From contig CALJOK010000019.1 of NCBI GenBank assembly GCA_937981555.1, forward strand, positions 40,994 to 104,993: 64,000 nucleotides of DNA. The letters are read 5' to 3'. Source of the DNA: an uncultured Saprospiraceae bacterium (lineage in GTDB: Bacteria > Bacteroidota > Bacteroidia > Chitinophagales > Saprospiraceae). The stretch's first letter is position 1, and each line of letters begins with the position of its first letter. The translations under genes were made by a program, and so were the position numbers. The notes beneath the pieces were generated by a model that was not told the origin of the DNA, made no database searches, and was given only the letters and a program-made list of their open reading frames with translations. Below, in pieces: positions 34,649 through 44,617 of the stretch.

Positions 34649-37189
34649 TCAAACTTCCTTCCTCAATACTTCTAATGGTGGTTTATTCAAAACCTCCCGA
34701 CTATTCAACAATCCAATCAAAACCGTCAAACCTGTAATACTCAAAAACAACCAAAGTGGCGGCAACAAGTTAGGCGTAAACGGAATTTCAAAAAGAAAAG
34801 TCGCCAATAAAAAACTTCCAACAAATGCCAAACCGATTCCAGTCATAGTCGCCAATGCTCCTAAAATAAAATATTCCAACGCATTAATCATCAAAATCTG
34901 CCGACTCTTCGCACCTAAAGTTCGAAGTAAAACACTCTCCTGAATTCGTTGATATTTACTTAGTACAACTGAACTAATCAAAACTAAAATTCCAGTCAAA
35001 ATACTAAACAGCGCCATAAATCGAATTACAAAAGAAACCTTTCCAATAATTTCATCCACCGCTTTGAGCACTTGTGAAAAGTCCCCAGCCAAAACACTCG
35101 GATATAGTTTAACTAACTCTTTTTGGAAATCAGCTGACTGCTGAGGATTCTCTGCTCGTGAAAGTAGGAAGTAAAATTGAGGTGCTCTTTCCAAAACACC
35201 ATTTGGAAATAAAACAAAAAATCGAGCTTGCGTATTTGCCAATTCCATTTTCTTTCGAATACTTCCTACATAAGTTTCGATCAATGCACCTTGCACATTC
35301 CAAACTATTTTTGTTCCGATTTTAGCATTGGAACCTTCTGCTAATCGCTCAGAAATAGAAATAAAAATAGAATCACTTTTAGGTTGATCTCCATGCCACG
35401 TGCCTTCGGAAATTTCTTCATTTTCGTTTAAAGTATCTCGATAACTCACTCGATATTCTCGACGATACACCCAACGACTAATATCACTTGTGGTGTCTTT
35501 CAGGCGTTCCGCTTTGTCGAAATCATCGATAGATTCTAATCGCATAGTAACGATTGGAATATTTTGCAAGACAGGAAGGTCATAAGATTTAGCTAGGTCA
35601 GCGATAGCATCCTTATCTTTACTTTGGATATTGTAAACCAACATATTGGGTTGGTCGTTTCCGCTAGTAATGTCCAATCGTTGTAGTAAAAGATCTTGCG
35701 TAAAAAACAAAATAGAAATAAAAGTAGTCCCTAATCCAATCGAAACAATCAAAGTTAAAGTTTGATTATTTGGACGATATAAATTAGCAATACTTTGTCG
35801 CCAAACAAAACTCCAATTTGTTGGAAAAAATTTCCGTACTGTCCAAACCGCTAATTTTGCAATTCCAGCCAACAGCAAAAAACCAAACCCAATTCCGATT
35901 GGAAAGAAAATCGCTTCTGGTCCACCACCTGTTTGGAAATAAGTAAAAGCAGTAATGAAAACAAAAATCAAAACATAAACCAACCATCGCAAAGGATCAA
36001 TTCCTGCAGTATCATCTTCGTAAGAAGCTCTCAAACTTCGTAAAGGAGAAATACGTCGAATACTCAATAAAGGCAACAAGGCAAACAACACCGCAATACT
36101 CAAACCAGTTAAAACGCCTTGACCAATTGCCGTGACCGAAATACTCGAACTAATATTTTCTAAAGGCAAAAAGTCTTTTAAAACTGCGGGTAATAAAACT
36201 TGAATTCCACTCCCGAGTAAAGCTCCTAACAATGATCCTACAAATCCCATGGCAACGATTTGTAAAAGGTAAATTAAAAATGCCTGACGACCACTCGCTC
36301 CCAAACATCGCAAAATCGAAACTGTCGAAATCTTATCTTTGATATAAATATGCACCGCACTCGCTACTCCGATACAACCCAAAAGCAAAGCAATAAATCC
36401 AACTAAATTCAAAAAGACATTGACCGTATCAAAAGCTTCGCTGATATTTTCTTTTCTACTTGCAACTGATTCTGATCGGGCACTAGCTAAACGGAGCTGA
36501 GGTTTTAGTTCTTCTCGGAAAGCTTCAACATCAAAGGTTTTATCAAATAGGAAATAAGTTTGATAATCGACTCGACTTCCAATTTGAACTAATTGAGTTT
36601 CTTCGATATAGTTCATTGGGATAAAAATCGAAGGCGTAACAGAAGAAGTAATTCCTGCTGATCCAGGTGCACTATTTAATTGTCCTGCAATCTCAAAAGT
36701 GACTTCACCTATTTTGATGGAATCTCCAACGGACATGTTGAACTGTAAAAGCATGGATTTGTCGACCAATGCTTTTTTTCCAGTTTTAAATTCTTGGGCA
36801 GCTTCAACAGGTGTAGTATTTAGTTTTCCATAAAAAGGAAAACCACCTTCCAAGCCATTGATCATTGATAATCGAGTGTCTCCAGTTTTTGGGAAAGAAG
36901 CCATCGAAACAAATTGAAGCATAGTAGATCGTTCCAAACTTTTTTCTTCCAATTCAACAACTAGAGAGTGAGGAATTCGCTGGTTACTTTCTATTTTCAA
37001 ATCGGCTCCTAGCAAAGTTTGCGCTTGCGCATCGATATCTGCTTGGAGATTTTCGCTAAAAGAATTGATCGCCACCAAGGCAGCAATTCCAATCACGATG
37101 GAAGAGATAAATAAAAGTAGTCGGGAAAGATTGCGACGACTATCTCGCCACGCCATTTTGACTAACCATGAAAAAGAAGGTTTGGACAT
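34649..37189 (-). CDS. FtsX-family ABC transporter permease (YbbP-like)
   Basis: This 846-residue membrane protein has the double-permease layout of YbbP/MacB-like FtsX proteins. Helix 1 is near residue 22, a large periplasmic MacB-PCD domain spans about 45-245, and three helices lie near 255-370. An extra helix pair follows (about 400-450), then a second periplasmic domain (about 495-700) and three C-terminal helices. The end PPLEVLRKEV matches the family's PL-xLR motif. These proteins work with a separate ATPase (YbbA-like) in lipoprotein or hydrophobic-molecule handling. No ATPase is beside it here, which is unusual. Confidence 0.85.
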   Translation of the reverse strand: MSKPSFSWLVKMAWRDSRRNLSRLLLFISSIVIGIAALVAINSFSENLQADIDAQAQTLLGADLKIESNQRIPHSLVVELEEKSLERSTMLQFVSMASFPKTGDTRLSMINGLEGGFPFYGKLNTTPVEAAQEFKTGKKALVDKSMLLQFNMSVGDSIKIGEVTFEIAGQLNSAPGSAGITSSVTPSIFIPMNYIEETQLVQIGSRVDYQTYFLFDKTFDVEAFREELKPQLRLASARSESVASRKENISEAFDTVNVFLNLVGFIALLLGCIGVASAVHIYIKDKISTVSILRCLGASGRQAFLIYLLQIVAMGFVGSLLGALLGSGIQVLLPAVLKDFLPLENISSSISVTAIGQGVLTGLSIAVLFALLPLLSIRRISPLRSLRASYEDDTAGIDPLRWLVYVLIFVFITAFTYFQTGGGPEAIFFPIGIGFGFLLLAGIAKLAVWTVRKFFPTNWSFVWRQSIANLYRPNNQTLTLIVSIGLGTTFISILFFTQDLLLQRLDITSGNDQPNMLVYNIQSKDKDAIADLAKSYDLPVLQNIPIVTMRLESIDDFDKAERLKDTTSDISRWVYRREYRVSYRDTLNENEEISEGTWHGDQPKSDSIFISISERLAEGSNAKIGTKIVWNVQGALIETYVGSIRKKMELANTQARFFVLFPNGVLERAPQFYFLLSRAENPQQSADFQKELVKLYPSVLAGDFSQVLKAVDEIIGKVSFVIRFMALFSILTGILVLISSVVLSKYQRIQESVLLRTLGAKSRQILMINALEYFILGALATMTGIGLAFVGSFLLATFLFEIPFTPNLLPPLWLFLSITGLTVLIGLLNSREVLNKPPLEVLRKEV

Positions 37190-37242
37190 ATTTTTATTTT
37201 GACTGAATATTCGAATGAATTATGGTTATTTTTGTTTTTCTG

Positions 37243-37343
37243 TCGCAAACTTAGACTGATTTGACTGACTTCCCGAGAATGGGAAATTACGATATGAAAT
37301 CCATTGCGGGGAAGTCAGTCAAGTCAGTCTAAGTCTGTGGCGA
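37243..37343. repeat. Palindromic intergenic repeat, CACAGACTTA family (copy A1)
   Basis: The arms read TTAGACTGATTTGACTGACT and, on the right, the complement, followed by AAGTCTGTGGCGA. The left arm lacks about five bases (CACAG) present on the right. It lies between two divergent genes. Confidence 0.8.
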
Positions 37344-37373
37344 AATTTATATTCCAAATTAAACACCAAAAAT

Positions 37374-38840
37374 ATGAATCGGTTTTCGTTTACCATCATT
37401 TTGTTAGGTCTTTTTCTACCAAACGTTTTTTCTCAAAGATTAAATGATGCAATCCGAGCATTTGCTAATGATGATGATTTCAAATATGGTGGAATCAGCG
37501 TGAGTGTCCTCGATGTGGAGAGTGGAAAATTGGTAGCAGGGCATAATTCGAATCTTGGTTTGACGCCTGCATCTTCTCTCAAAGTGATCACCACCGCTGC
37601 GGCGCTTCATTATTTGGGAGATAATTTTCGTTTCAAAACTGAACTACAATATGATGGAGAAATTGATGGAAATGGAACATTGAATGGAAATCTTTTCATC
37701 AAAGGATTTGGTGATCCTACTTTAGGTTCTCATCATTTTGACAAAGCTGAAAAATTAGATGTGGTCATGCAAAAATTCGTTGAAGCGATTCAGGCAGTTG
37801 GCATCAAAAAAATAAATGGACATATCATTGGTGATGCGTCATTTTTTGAATCAGAAGTAATTGGTGCAAAATGGTTGTGGGAAGATTTGGGGAATTATTA
37901 TGGAGCAGGAATGCATGGGTTAAATATTCAAGAGAATTTATATTTTATAGATTTTCAGCAAGTGGGAAAAGTAGGGGGGAAACCACCGATTGTAGCTACT
38001 CGGCCTTCTGTTCCCAATTTATTATTGCTCAATGAGGTGAGATCGGATGTGAAAGGAAGTGGAGACAATTCATTTGTTTTTGGAGCGCCGTATGCCTACA
38101 CTCGATATGTGCGAGGAACGATTCCAATTGGGAATAAAAAATTTACGATCAAAGGTTCAATTCCTGATCCACCATTTTTTGCTGCTCATTACCTTGCAGG
38201 TTTTTTGGAAAAAGAAGGAATCGAAACATCTAAATTAACCGCGACTTATTTTGATTTAGAAAGGGAGAATCAAATTTCTGATGCTAAGAGAAATATTTTT
38301 TATACCTATCAATCTCCAATGCTTCGCGACATCGTGGAAAAGACAAATATGAAAAGTGTCAATTTATATTGTGAGGCAATGTTACGAATAATTGGAAAAG
38401 AGGTGAATGGTAAAGGGACACCTGAGGCTGGTTTGGAAGCGGTGTATGATTTTTTGAAAAATAAAAAGATGAACACGGAAGGTTTCTTTTTGTTAGATGG
38501 AAGTGGCTTGTCTCCGATGAATTCAGCGACGACTTATCAAATGGCGAGTGCGATTCGGATTTTTTTGAATGATGATAAGATTTCTGACTCATTCAAAAAC
38601 TCAATGCCCGTTTCAGCTAAGTCGGGGTCGATGAGTTATATGCTAAAAGGAACTTCTGCAGCTGGAAATGTGTTTGCAAAAAGTGGCGGCATGGAACGCG
38701 TGAGATCTTATACCGGATTTGTCAAAACGAAAAAAGGGAAGGTGGTTAGTTTCTCGATGATTGCCAATAATTTCACGTGTAAAAGTTCTCAAGTGCGGAG
38801 GAAGATGGAAAAGTTGATGTTAGCGATTTATGAAAATTAA
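37374..38840 (+). CDS. dacB: D-alanyl-D-alanine carboxypeptidase/endopeptidase (PBP4, S13)
   Basis: This 488-residue exported protein has a signal peptide ending at NVFSQ (about 21). The active site is SxxK in PASSLK (Ser67, Lys70), the SxN motif is SVN in MKSVNLYCEAM (about 328-330), and the KTG-type motif is KSG in FAKSGGMERV (about 433). A long insert between the first two motifs is typical of the S13 family. The enzyme trims or cuts peptidoglycan cross-links in the periplasm. The gene is single, behind repeat A1. SVN and KSG replace the commoner SDN and KTG but are seen in active family members. Confidence 0.92.
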   Translation: MNRFSFTIILLGLFLPNVFSQRLNDAIRAFANDDDFKYGGISVSVLDVESGKLVAGHNSNLGLTPASSLKVITTAAALHYLGDNFRFKTELQYDGEIDGNGTLNGNLFIKGFGDPTLGSHHFDKAEKLDVVMQKFVEAIQAVGIKKINGHIIGDASFFESEVIGAKWLWEDLGNYYGAGMHGLNIQENLYFIDFQQVGKVGGKPPIVATRPSVPNLLLLNEVRSDVKGSGDNSFVFGAPYAYTRYVRGTIPIGNKKFTIKGSIPDPPFFAAHYLAGFLEKEGIETSKLTATYFDLERENQISDAKRNIFYTYQSPMLRDIVEKTNMKSVNLYCEAMLRIIGKEVNGKGTPEAGLEAVYDFLKNKKMNTEGFFLLDGSGLSPMNSATTYQMASAIRIFLNDDKISDSFKNSMPVSAKSGSMSYMLKGTSAAGNVFAKSGGMERVRSYTGFVKTKKGKVVSFSMIANNFTCKSSQVRRKMEKLMLAIYEN

Positions 38841-38928
38841 CAAGTCATGTTTTTTTTAACAAAAAAATAATTCATGAACTCAACCAACAACACATAACGT
38901 TTTTTACCTTTACGAAAACAAAATTTGA

Positions 38929-39633
38929 ATGAAATTAATCTATACTATTCTGTTGACTACACTTTTTCTGGGAGTGACATCTTGTGTTGGGGAATATAAT
39001 AGTGGGAAAGAAAACCCGCTTGCTCAATCCCATGAATATGGTTCGACTACTTCTGGAAATTCAGAATTAGAACAAGCAATCAAAGACAAAGAAAACCCTG
39101 ATCGAAATAATTGGCAAAAACCTAGAAAGGTGATTGAGCGATTAGGCGTTTTGACAGATAAAGTAGTTGCGGATATTGGGGCAGGTTCTGGTTATTTTTC
39201 ATTCCAAATATTACCTAATGCAGAGAAAGTTATAGCAATTGATATTGATTCAAATGCTTTGGCTCAGATTGATACTTTGGTGAAATCACTCTCTCCTGAG
39301 TTGCAACCTAAACTAGAAACTCGCTTGGTAGGATTTAATGATCCCAAGTTAAAAGATGAAGAAGTAGATATTGTTTTCTTATCAAATACTTATTCTTATA
39401 TCGAAAATAAAGTTGATTATTTGAAGACTGTTTTTAAAGGGGTTAAACCTCAAGGTCGAATTTATATTGTTGATTTTAAAATGAAAATTCTTCCTCAAAT
39501 TTTTCCCAAGGCAGAAGAACGAATTCCGCTTTTTGAGGTAGAAAGGCATTTGCAAGAAGCAGGCTTTAAGCATGTTTTTTCTGATGATAAAACATTGGAT
39601 TATCAATATATTGTGATTGCTGAAAAGGAATAA
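38929..39633 (+). CDS. SAM-methyltransferase-fold lipoprotein
   Basis: This 234-residue protein starts with a clear lipoprotein signal (TLFLGVTSCVG, Cys19). After a Ser/Glu/Asn-rich linker it has a Rossmann methyltransferase domain: VVADIGAGSGYFSFQI (about 77-92), VIAIDIDSNAL and DIVFLSNTYSYI. All expected SAM-binding features are present, yet the signal predicts export, where SAM is not expected. Either it is a real exported protein that binds something else or meets SAM in an unknown way, or the hydrophobic start anchors it inwards. A TACCTTTA box lies at 38905-38912. Confidence 0.8.
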   Translation: MKLIYTILLTTLFLGVTSCVGEYNSGKENPLAQSHEYGSTTSGNSELEQAIKDKENPDRNNWQKPRKVIERLGVLTDKVVADIGAGSGYFSFQILPNAEKVIAIDIDSNALAQIDTLVKSLSPELQPKLETRLVGFNDPKLKDEEVDIVFLSNTYSYIENKVDYLKTVFKGVKPQGRIYIVDFKMKILPQIFPKAEERIPLFEVERHLQEAGFKHVFSDDKTLDYQYIVIAEKE

Positions 39634-39637
39634 TATA

Positions 39638-40048
39638 TTGAAAAAAATCAAAAGAATATTAACCACCAAACCACATTTGGTGGTTTTCTTTTTGGGTATG
39701 ATCTATTGGCCGCTAATTTATTTTATGTGGCAGAGGAGAGATCTTTGGAATCAAGATCGAATGATTGGTTGGGGATTTGATATAACAAATTTCACTTTTT
39801 GGTTTTCCAAATATACTTTTTGGTTAAATATCTGGGTACTATTTTTTCCAATTGTTTATTGGGTATTGAGAGCTAAAAAATATGAACTTAATTTTGTTTT
39901 GATAGTGTGCCAAATTGTATCAATCCTTTTATTTTTCATTTCCACTTTTAAATTACAATTCTACAATATTTCATTTAGTTTATTGATTTTTATTTGGCTC
40001 CTTTTTTTTGCAAATATCATTGCAGCTCTTTTTTCAAAAACAAAATAG
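39638..40048 (+). CDS. Hypothetical four-helix membrane protein
   Basis: This 136-residue protein starts at TTG 39638 (KKIKRILTTKPHL); an upstream TTG at 39617 would add seven residues and overlap the preceding gene by 17 bases. There are four hydrophobic segments, at about residues 15-31, 57-80, 86-105 and 110-130, with a basic N-terminus. I do not recognise the family. It follows the lipoprotein methyltransferase immediately, so the two are probably co-transcribed. Confidence 0.65.
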   Translation: MKKIKRILTTKPHLVVFFLGMIYWPLIYFMWQRRDLWNQDRMIGWGFDITNFTFWFSKYTFWLNIWVLFFPIVYWVLRAKKYELNFVLIVCQIVSILLFFISTFKLQFYNISFSLLIFIWLLFFANIIAALFSKTK

Positions 40049-40063
40049 CCATTGAAAATTTTC

Positions 40064-40091
40064 TAGGTCGACTAAAGCAGACCACCACGTA
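40064..40091. repeat. Solo end of the TACGTGGTGG element (family C)
   Basis: These 28 bases match the right arm of the element at 42733-42926 at 26 of 28 positions (TAGGTC, then ACTAAAGCAGACCACCACGTA). No partner arm is nearby. Confidence 0.7.
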
Positions 40092-40093
40092 AA

Positions 40094-40125
40094 AAAGGTG
40101 AATCACTCTAGAGCAACTCACCTTT
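40094..40125. terminator. Hairpin between convergent genes
   Basis: AAAGGTGA (40094-40101) pairs with TCACCTTT (40118-40125), with an inner CTCTAGAG palindrome. On the minus strand it ends in T residues and can terminate purA. Confidence 0.55.
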
Positions 40126-40164
40126 CATGTGTATAGTTTATAGTTAGTATGGTTAATGATTAGA

Positions 40165-41469
<1,305 letters not shown>

Positions 41470-41478
41470 TCAAAAACC

Positions 41479-41512
41479 AAAACCTAACAAACTTAGCTGC
41501 TTGTTAGGTTTT
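41479..41512 (-). promoter_or_regulatory. Leader hairpin of purA
   Basis: AAAACCTAACAA (41479-41490) and TTGTTAGGTTTT (41501-41512) form a 12-bp stem with a 10-nt loop in the transcribed leader. T-rich DNA follows on the minus strand, so it could act as an attenuator. Confidence 0.5.
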
Positions 41513-41535
41513 AATTATTGAAGAATAATTAAAGT

Positions 41536-41566
41536 CAAAGATACAAACTTTCTTATTCAGGACTAA
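41536..41566 (-). promoter_or_regulatory. Promoter of purA
   Basis: On the minus strand TTAG (41563-41566), a 19-bp spacer and TATCTTTG (41536-41543) match the Bacteroidota housekeeping pattern with one change in the upstream box. Confidence 0.6.
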
Positions 41567-41656
41567 TCTTTTGCAAATATTTGATCGGAATGTGGAAAAG
41601 TTTTTTGAGGTGCTTTATTTGGGAAGATAATCAAAAAAGATATCAACTTTTGGATA

Positions 41657-41701
41657 AAACAAAAAGGTGAATTACCCTGAAGATAATTCACCTTTTTGTT
41701 T
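41657..41701 (-). terminator. Intrinsic terminator of the STAS gene
   Basis: A perfect 18-bp stem (41657-41674 with 41684-41701; core AAAAAGGTGAATTA) lies 20 bases after the stop. Confidence 0.88.
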
Positions 41702-41721
41702 TATAAAAAAACTATTCAATT

Positions 41722-42063
41722 TTACCCTTCCAAATTCTTCGTTGCTTCATCCACCGAAGGAGATAATTGAAAAAATGATTTAAGTTTGGTCACCTCTAGT
41801 AGTTTGATGATATTATCAGAAGCATTAGCTACCGCCAAATTACCTCCTGATTTTTGGGATTTTTTCATCATGAAAATCAAAAAATTCAAACCTACGCTAT
41901 TCATGATATCCATTAAGGAAAGGTCGAGTACAAATTTAGTCCAACCTTGGCTAATTTGATTTTCGACATCTTGCATGATAGATTTATTATCGTATTCGTT
42001 GAGAAGACTGTGTACTTGGAGGATTTGTATTTGATCGTTGTGTTGAGAAAATGAATGAGTCAT
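41722..42063 (-). CDS. STAS-domain anti-anti-sigma-like protein
   Basis: This 113-residue protein is a single STAS domain. The hallmark FVLDLSLMDIMNSVGLNFLI contains Ser56, in the place where SpoIIAA-type proteins are phosphorylated by an anti-sigma kinase. Such proteins switch partners with kinase/anti-sigma factors of the RsbW type or act in signalling relays. No kinase or phosphatase gene is adjacent. It is a monocistronic gene with its own terminator. Confidence 0.88.
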   Translation of the reverse strand: MTHSFSQHNDQIQILQVHSLLNEYDNKSIMQDVENQISQGWTKFVLDLSLMDIMNSVGLNFLIFMMKKSQKSGGNLAVANASDNIIKLLEVTKLKSFFQLSPSVDEATKNLEG

Positions 42064-42184
42064 GAGTGGTTTGTTTTAAAGTTGTTTTTGGGTTCAACTA
42101 AATTTTCAAGAGAAAAGTTACTTAGAAGCGTATTTTTTCTGAAAAAAGAATTACCAAAGGGGTGAATTGGAGGATGAAATAATA

Positions 42185-42664
42185 TTACTCCTCTTTCTTC
42201 TGTGTTCGAGGACAAGCTCCATCACAATTACCATATAAGTTCAAAGAATGATCGACGACTTTAAATTTTAAAATATCGCCCATCATATTTTTGATTTGCT
42301 GAATTCTAGGATCGCAAAACTCGAGAACCTTTCCACAATCAACGCAGATCAAATGATCGTGTTGTTTGTAGCCATGAGATTTTTCGTATTGTGCTAAATT
42401 CTTACCAAACTGATGCTTCTTCACCAAATCACAGTTGACCAAAAGCTCCAATGTATTATAAACCGTCGCACGACTCACTCGATAGTTTTGATTCTTCATG
42501 TGAATGTATAATGCTTCCGCATCGAAGTGATCACTTCGTTTGTAGATCTCTTCGAGAATAGCAAATCGCTCAGGCGTTTTTCTAAAACTATTGCCTTCCA
42601 GGTGTTTTGAAAAAATATCTAGCACCTCTTGAATTACCGCATCGTCTACTTTGGGCGTATCCAT
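42185..42664 (-). CDS. Fur family transcriptional regulator
   Basis: This 159-residue protein has the winged-helix domain (RKTPERFAILEEIYKRSDHFD, SRATVYNTLELLVNCDLV) and the metal-binding dimer domain (KQHDHLICVDCGKVLEF). Two cysteine pairs, CVDC and CDGAC, are the structural zinc site. Members sense iron, zinc or peroxide; Bacteroidota Fur/PerR proteins of this type cannot be told apart safely by sequence. A TATCTTTA box lies at 42686-42693 on the minus strand. Upstream lies element C. Confidence 0.92.
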   Translation of the reverse strand: MDTPKVDDAVIQEVLDIFSKHLEGNSFRKTPERFAILEEIYKRSDHFDAEALYIHMKNQNYRVSRATVYNTLELLVNCDLVKKHQFGKNLAQYEKSHGYKQHDHLICVDCGKVLEFCDPRIQQIKNMMGDILKFKVVDHSLNLYGNCDGACPRTQKKEE

Positions 42665-42732
42665 CTTATTGAATTTTTATTAATGTAAAGATACTAAACA
42701 AACAACAAATAGTCAGAAGAAGTTTAGTCTAA

Positions 42733-42926
42733 TACGTGGTGGTCTGCTTTAGCTGACCTAAAAAAAGGAGCGAAGCGATTTTTTTTTAACTAAGATTAAA
42801 AATGTTTTTATTAAAAATAGTTCAGGACATTTTCATTGTTCTTACCCTTTTATAAATGTTATCTTTTTTTTCTTAGCAAAAATCGCTGTGCTCTTTTTTA
42901 GGTCAACTAAAGCAGATCACCACGTA
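42733..42926. repeat. MITE-like element with about 49-bp terminal inverted repeats (family C)
   Basis: The left arm (42733-42783) begins TACGTGGTGGTCTGCTTTAG and the right arm (42878-42926) is its complement with about six differences. About 95 bp lie between. No open frame is inside. CTAA abuts the left end and also occurs one base past the right end. The right end is one base from the stop codon of the BCCT gene. A solo arm lies at 40064-40091. Confidence 0.75.
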
Positions 42927-42927
42927 G

Positions 42928-44454
42928 CTAACCAAAATATTTTATATCAGAATAACTCATCCAAACTAATTTTCCCAAACTCGCTCCCACAAACATAAAT
43001 AACCACAACGCAGGAAATCCACCCAAATTCGACAACATCCTCACTCCGTCAATTCCAGTCGAAGAAACCATCACAAATGAAATTCCTCCAATCAAAACGC
43101 CCCAAATAATTTTAGTCGTCAAAGGTGATTCTGGATTCTCAGGAGAAATGCCATGATTAGAAATATTACTCATCGCAGTCGTATTCGAATCGGCTGCCGT
43201 CACAAATGATAAAAAGGTAACGAAGAGAAAAACAATACTCACAAAACTTTCCCAAGGCAAATATTTAAGCAAACCGAAAATAACTCCTTGCACTCCTTGT
43301 TCTGCCATAAGTTGATTGAGGGGAAAAAGGGTGCCTTCAGCAAGATCAATCGACATTGTCGTTCCACTCAAAATGATCATCCAGACCATGCTGAACAAGG
43401 ATGGAAAAATTAAATTAAAATGAATAAATGTCCGCACTCGATATCCGACGGAAAGAAACCCTAAAAACAAAGTACTGATCGGCGCCCACGCCATCCAATT
43501 GGCAAAGTAAAATGCCGTCCAACTATTTCGCCAAGTATCATCCAACTCATTTCCCAAACTCAAACTTCTTGGAACAAAATTGATGACATAATCTTGAATT
43601 CCATTCCAACCAAAAGTTAACATTTCCATAGTTGGACCAGTTATAAAAACAAAAATGGCGAGGCCGAAAAATATTTTTATATTGATATCTGACAAAATTT
43701 TAATTCCTTTTTGTAAACCTGAAACGGATGAAAAAACAAATGAAATTACAATCAATAATCCAATCACTCCAAGTAGCAAAGTCGTTTGCGTCATTCCAAA
43801 AATGGCATTCATTCCTCCCGAGATCGTCAACATTCCCGTTCCCAAACTTGCAGCCATTCCAGCAACTAAACTAAATAAACAAATCGCATCAATTCCATGT
43901 GCTAAATTTCCTGTGATTGATTTTTTTCGCAAGGGAAAAAATAATGCTCCCAAACTAAATCGTTGTTTGAAATTGTAAAAGCATAAAGCAAAAAGTAATC
44001 CTCCAACGGTATAAATTCCATATGGCGAAAATGTCCAATGCATAAACATGGTCGACATCGCAAAATTTTGTGCTCCTTCCGAAGCTGCTGCGACACCTAA
44101 TCCAAGCGGTGGTTTATGCATGTGAGTCAAAGGCTCAGCTGCTCCCCAAAATAAAATGCCAGTTGCAATTGTTGTACAAATAGTAATCGAAAACCATTTC
44201 CATTTATTCAAAATAGGTTTTGCATTTTCGCCACCGATTTTGACATTTCCCAAAGGAGAAAAATAAACGACAACCAATAAAATAAGAAAAGCAAAAGTGC
44301 TCCACGAGAATAAAATTCCGAAATTTTCGAGAATCCAATTATTCGCAGCAGTTGTTTTTGCGAGAAATAATTTTTGATCTAAAATGCTAAAAAGTAAGGA
44401 GAGTAAAACTAAAAAGAAAGGAATCCAAAAGACTTTATGATTGAGGTTTTTCAT
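42928..44454 (-). CDS. BCCT family transporter (betaine/carnitine/choline type)
   Basis: This 508-residue membrane protein has about twelve helices. The BCCT signatures are ATGILFWGAAEPLTHM and the tryptophan-rich segment WTAFYFANWMAWAPISTLFLG. Another conserved stretch is FVTAADSNTTAMSNIS. The family imports quaternary-ammonium osmolytes or precursors, using sodium or protons. The GAAEP rather than the glycine-betaine GMGVE-type motif suggests a less usual substrate, but this cannot be fixed from sequence. Flanked by element C downstream and palindrome B3 upstream. Confidence 0.92.
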   Translation of the reverse strand: MKNLNHKVFWIPFFLVLLSLLFSILDQKLFLAKTTAANNWILENFGILFSWSTFAFLILLVVVYFSPLGNVKIGGENAKPILNKWKWFSITICTTIATGILFWGAAEPLTHMHKPPLGLGVAAASEGAQNFAMSTMFMHWTFSPYGIYTVGGLLFALCFYNFKQRFSLGALFFPLRKKSITGNLAHGIDAICLFSLVAGMAASLGTGMLTISGGMNAIFGMTQTTLLLGVIGLLIVISFVFSSVSGLQKGIKILSDINIKIFFGLAIFVFITGPTMEMLTFGWNGIQDYVINFVPRSLSLGNELDDTWRNSWTAFYFANWMAWAPISTLFLGFLSVGYRVRTFIHFNLIFPSLFSMVWMIILSGTTMSIDLAEGTLFPLNQLMAEQGVQGVIFGLLKYLPWESFVSIVFLFVTFLSFVTAADSNTTAMSNISNHGISPENPESPLTTKIIWGVLIGGISFVMVSSTGIDGVRMLSNLGGFPALWLFMFVGASLGKLVWMSYSDIKYFG

Positions 44455-44477
44455 AAAGCGAAAATAAGAAAAATTTC

Positions 44478-44585
44478 ATGGAACACAGATGACGCAGATC
44501 GAGCGGATTTATCAAACTTTCTCCCTGCATATTGCAATCGTCAGATCCGCTAAAATTCGCTCGATCCGCGGCATCCGCGTTCCAT
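44478..44585. repeat. Palindromic intergenic repeat related to GCCGCAGA (copy B3)
   Basis: ATGGAACACAGATGACGCAG at the left faces CCGCGGCATCCGCGTTCCAT at the right; a second matched block is GATCGAGCG/CGCTCGATC. The arms differ mainly by A/G exchanges, which stay pairable as G-U in RNA. Confidence 0.7.
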
Positions 44586-44617
44586 CGCATTTAATAATGT
44601 TTTGTGAGAAGAATTAT

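Noticed and set aside
43655..43978. 107-codon plus-strand frame within the BCCT gene
   Set aside because: Antisense to a transporter with clear family motifs; Pro/Lys/Asn-rich composition without homology.
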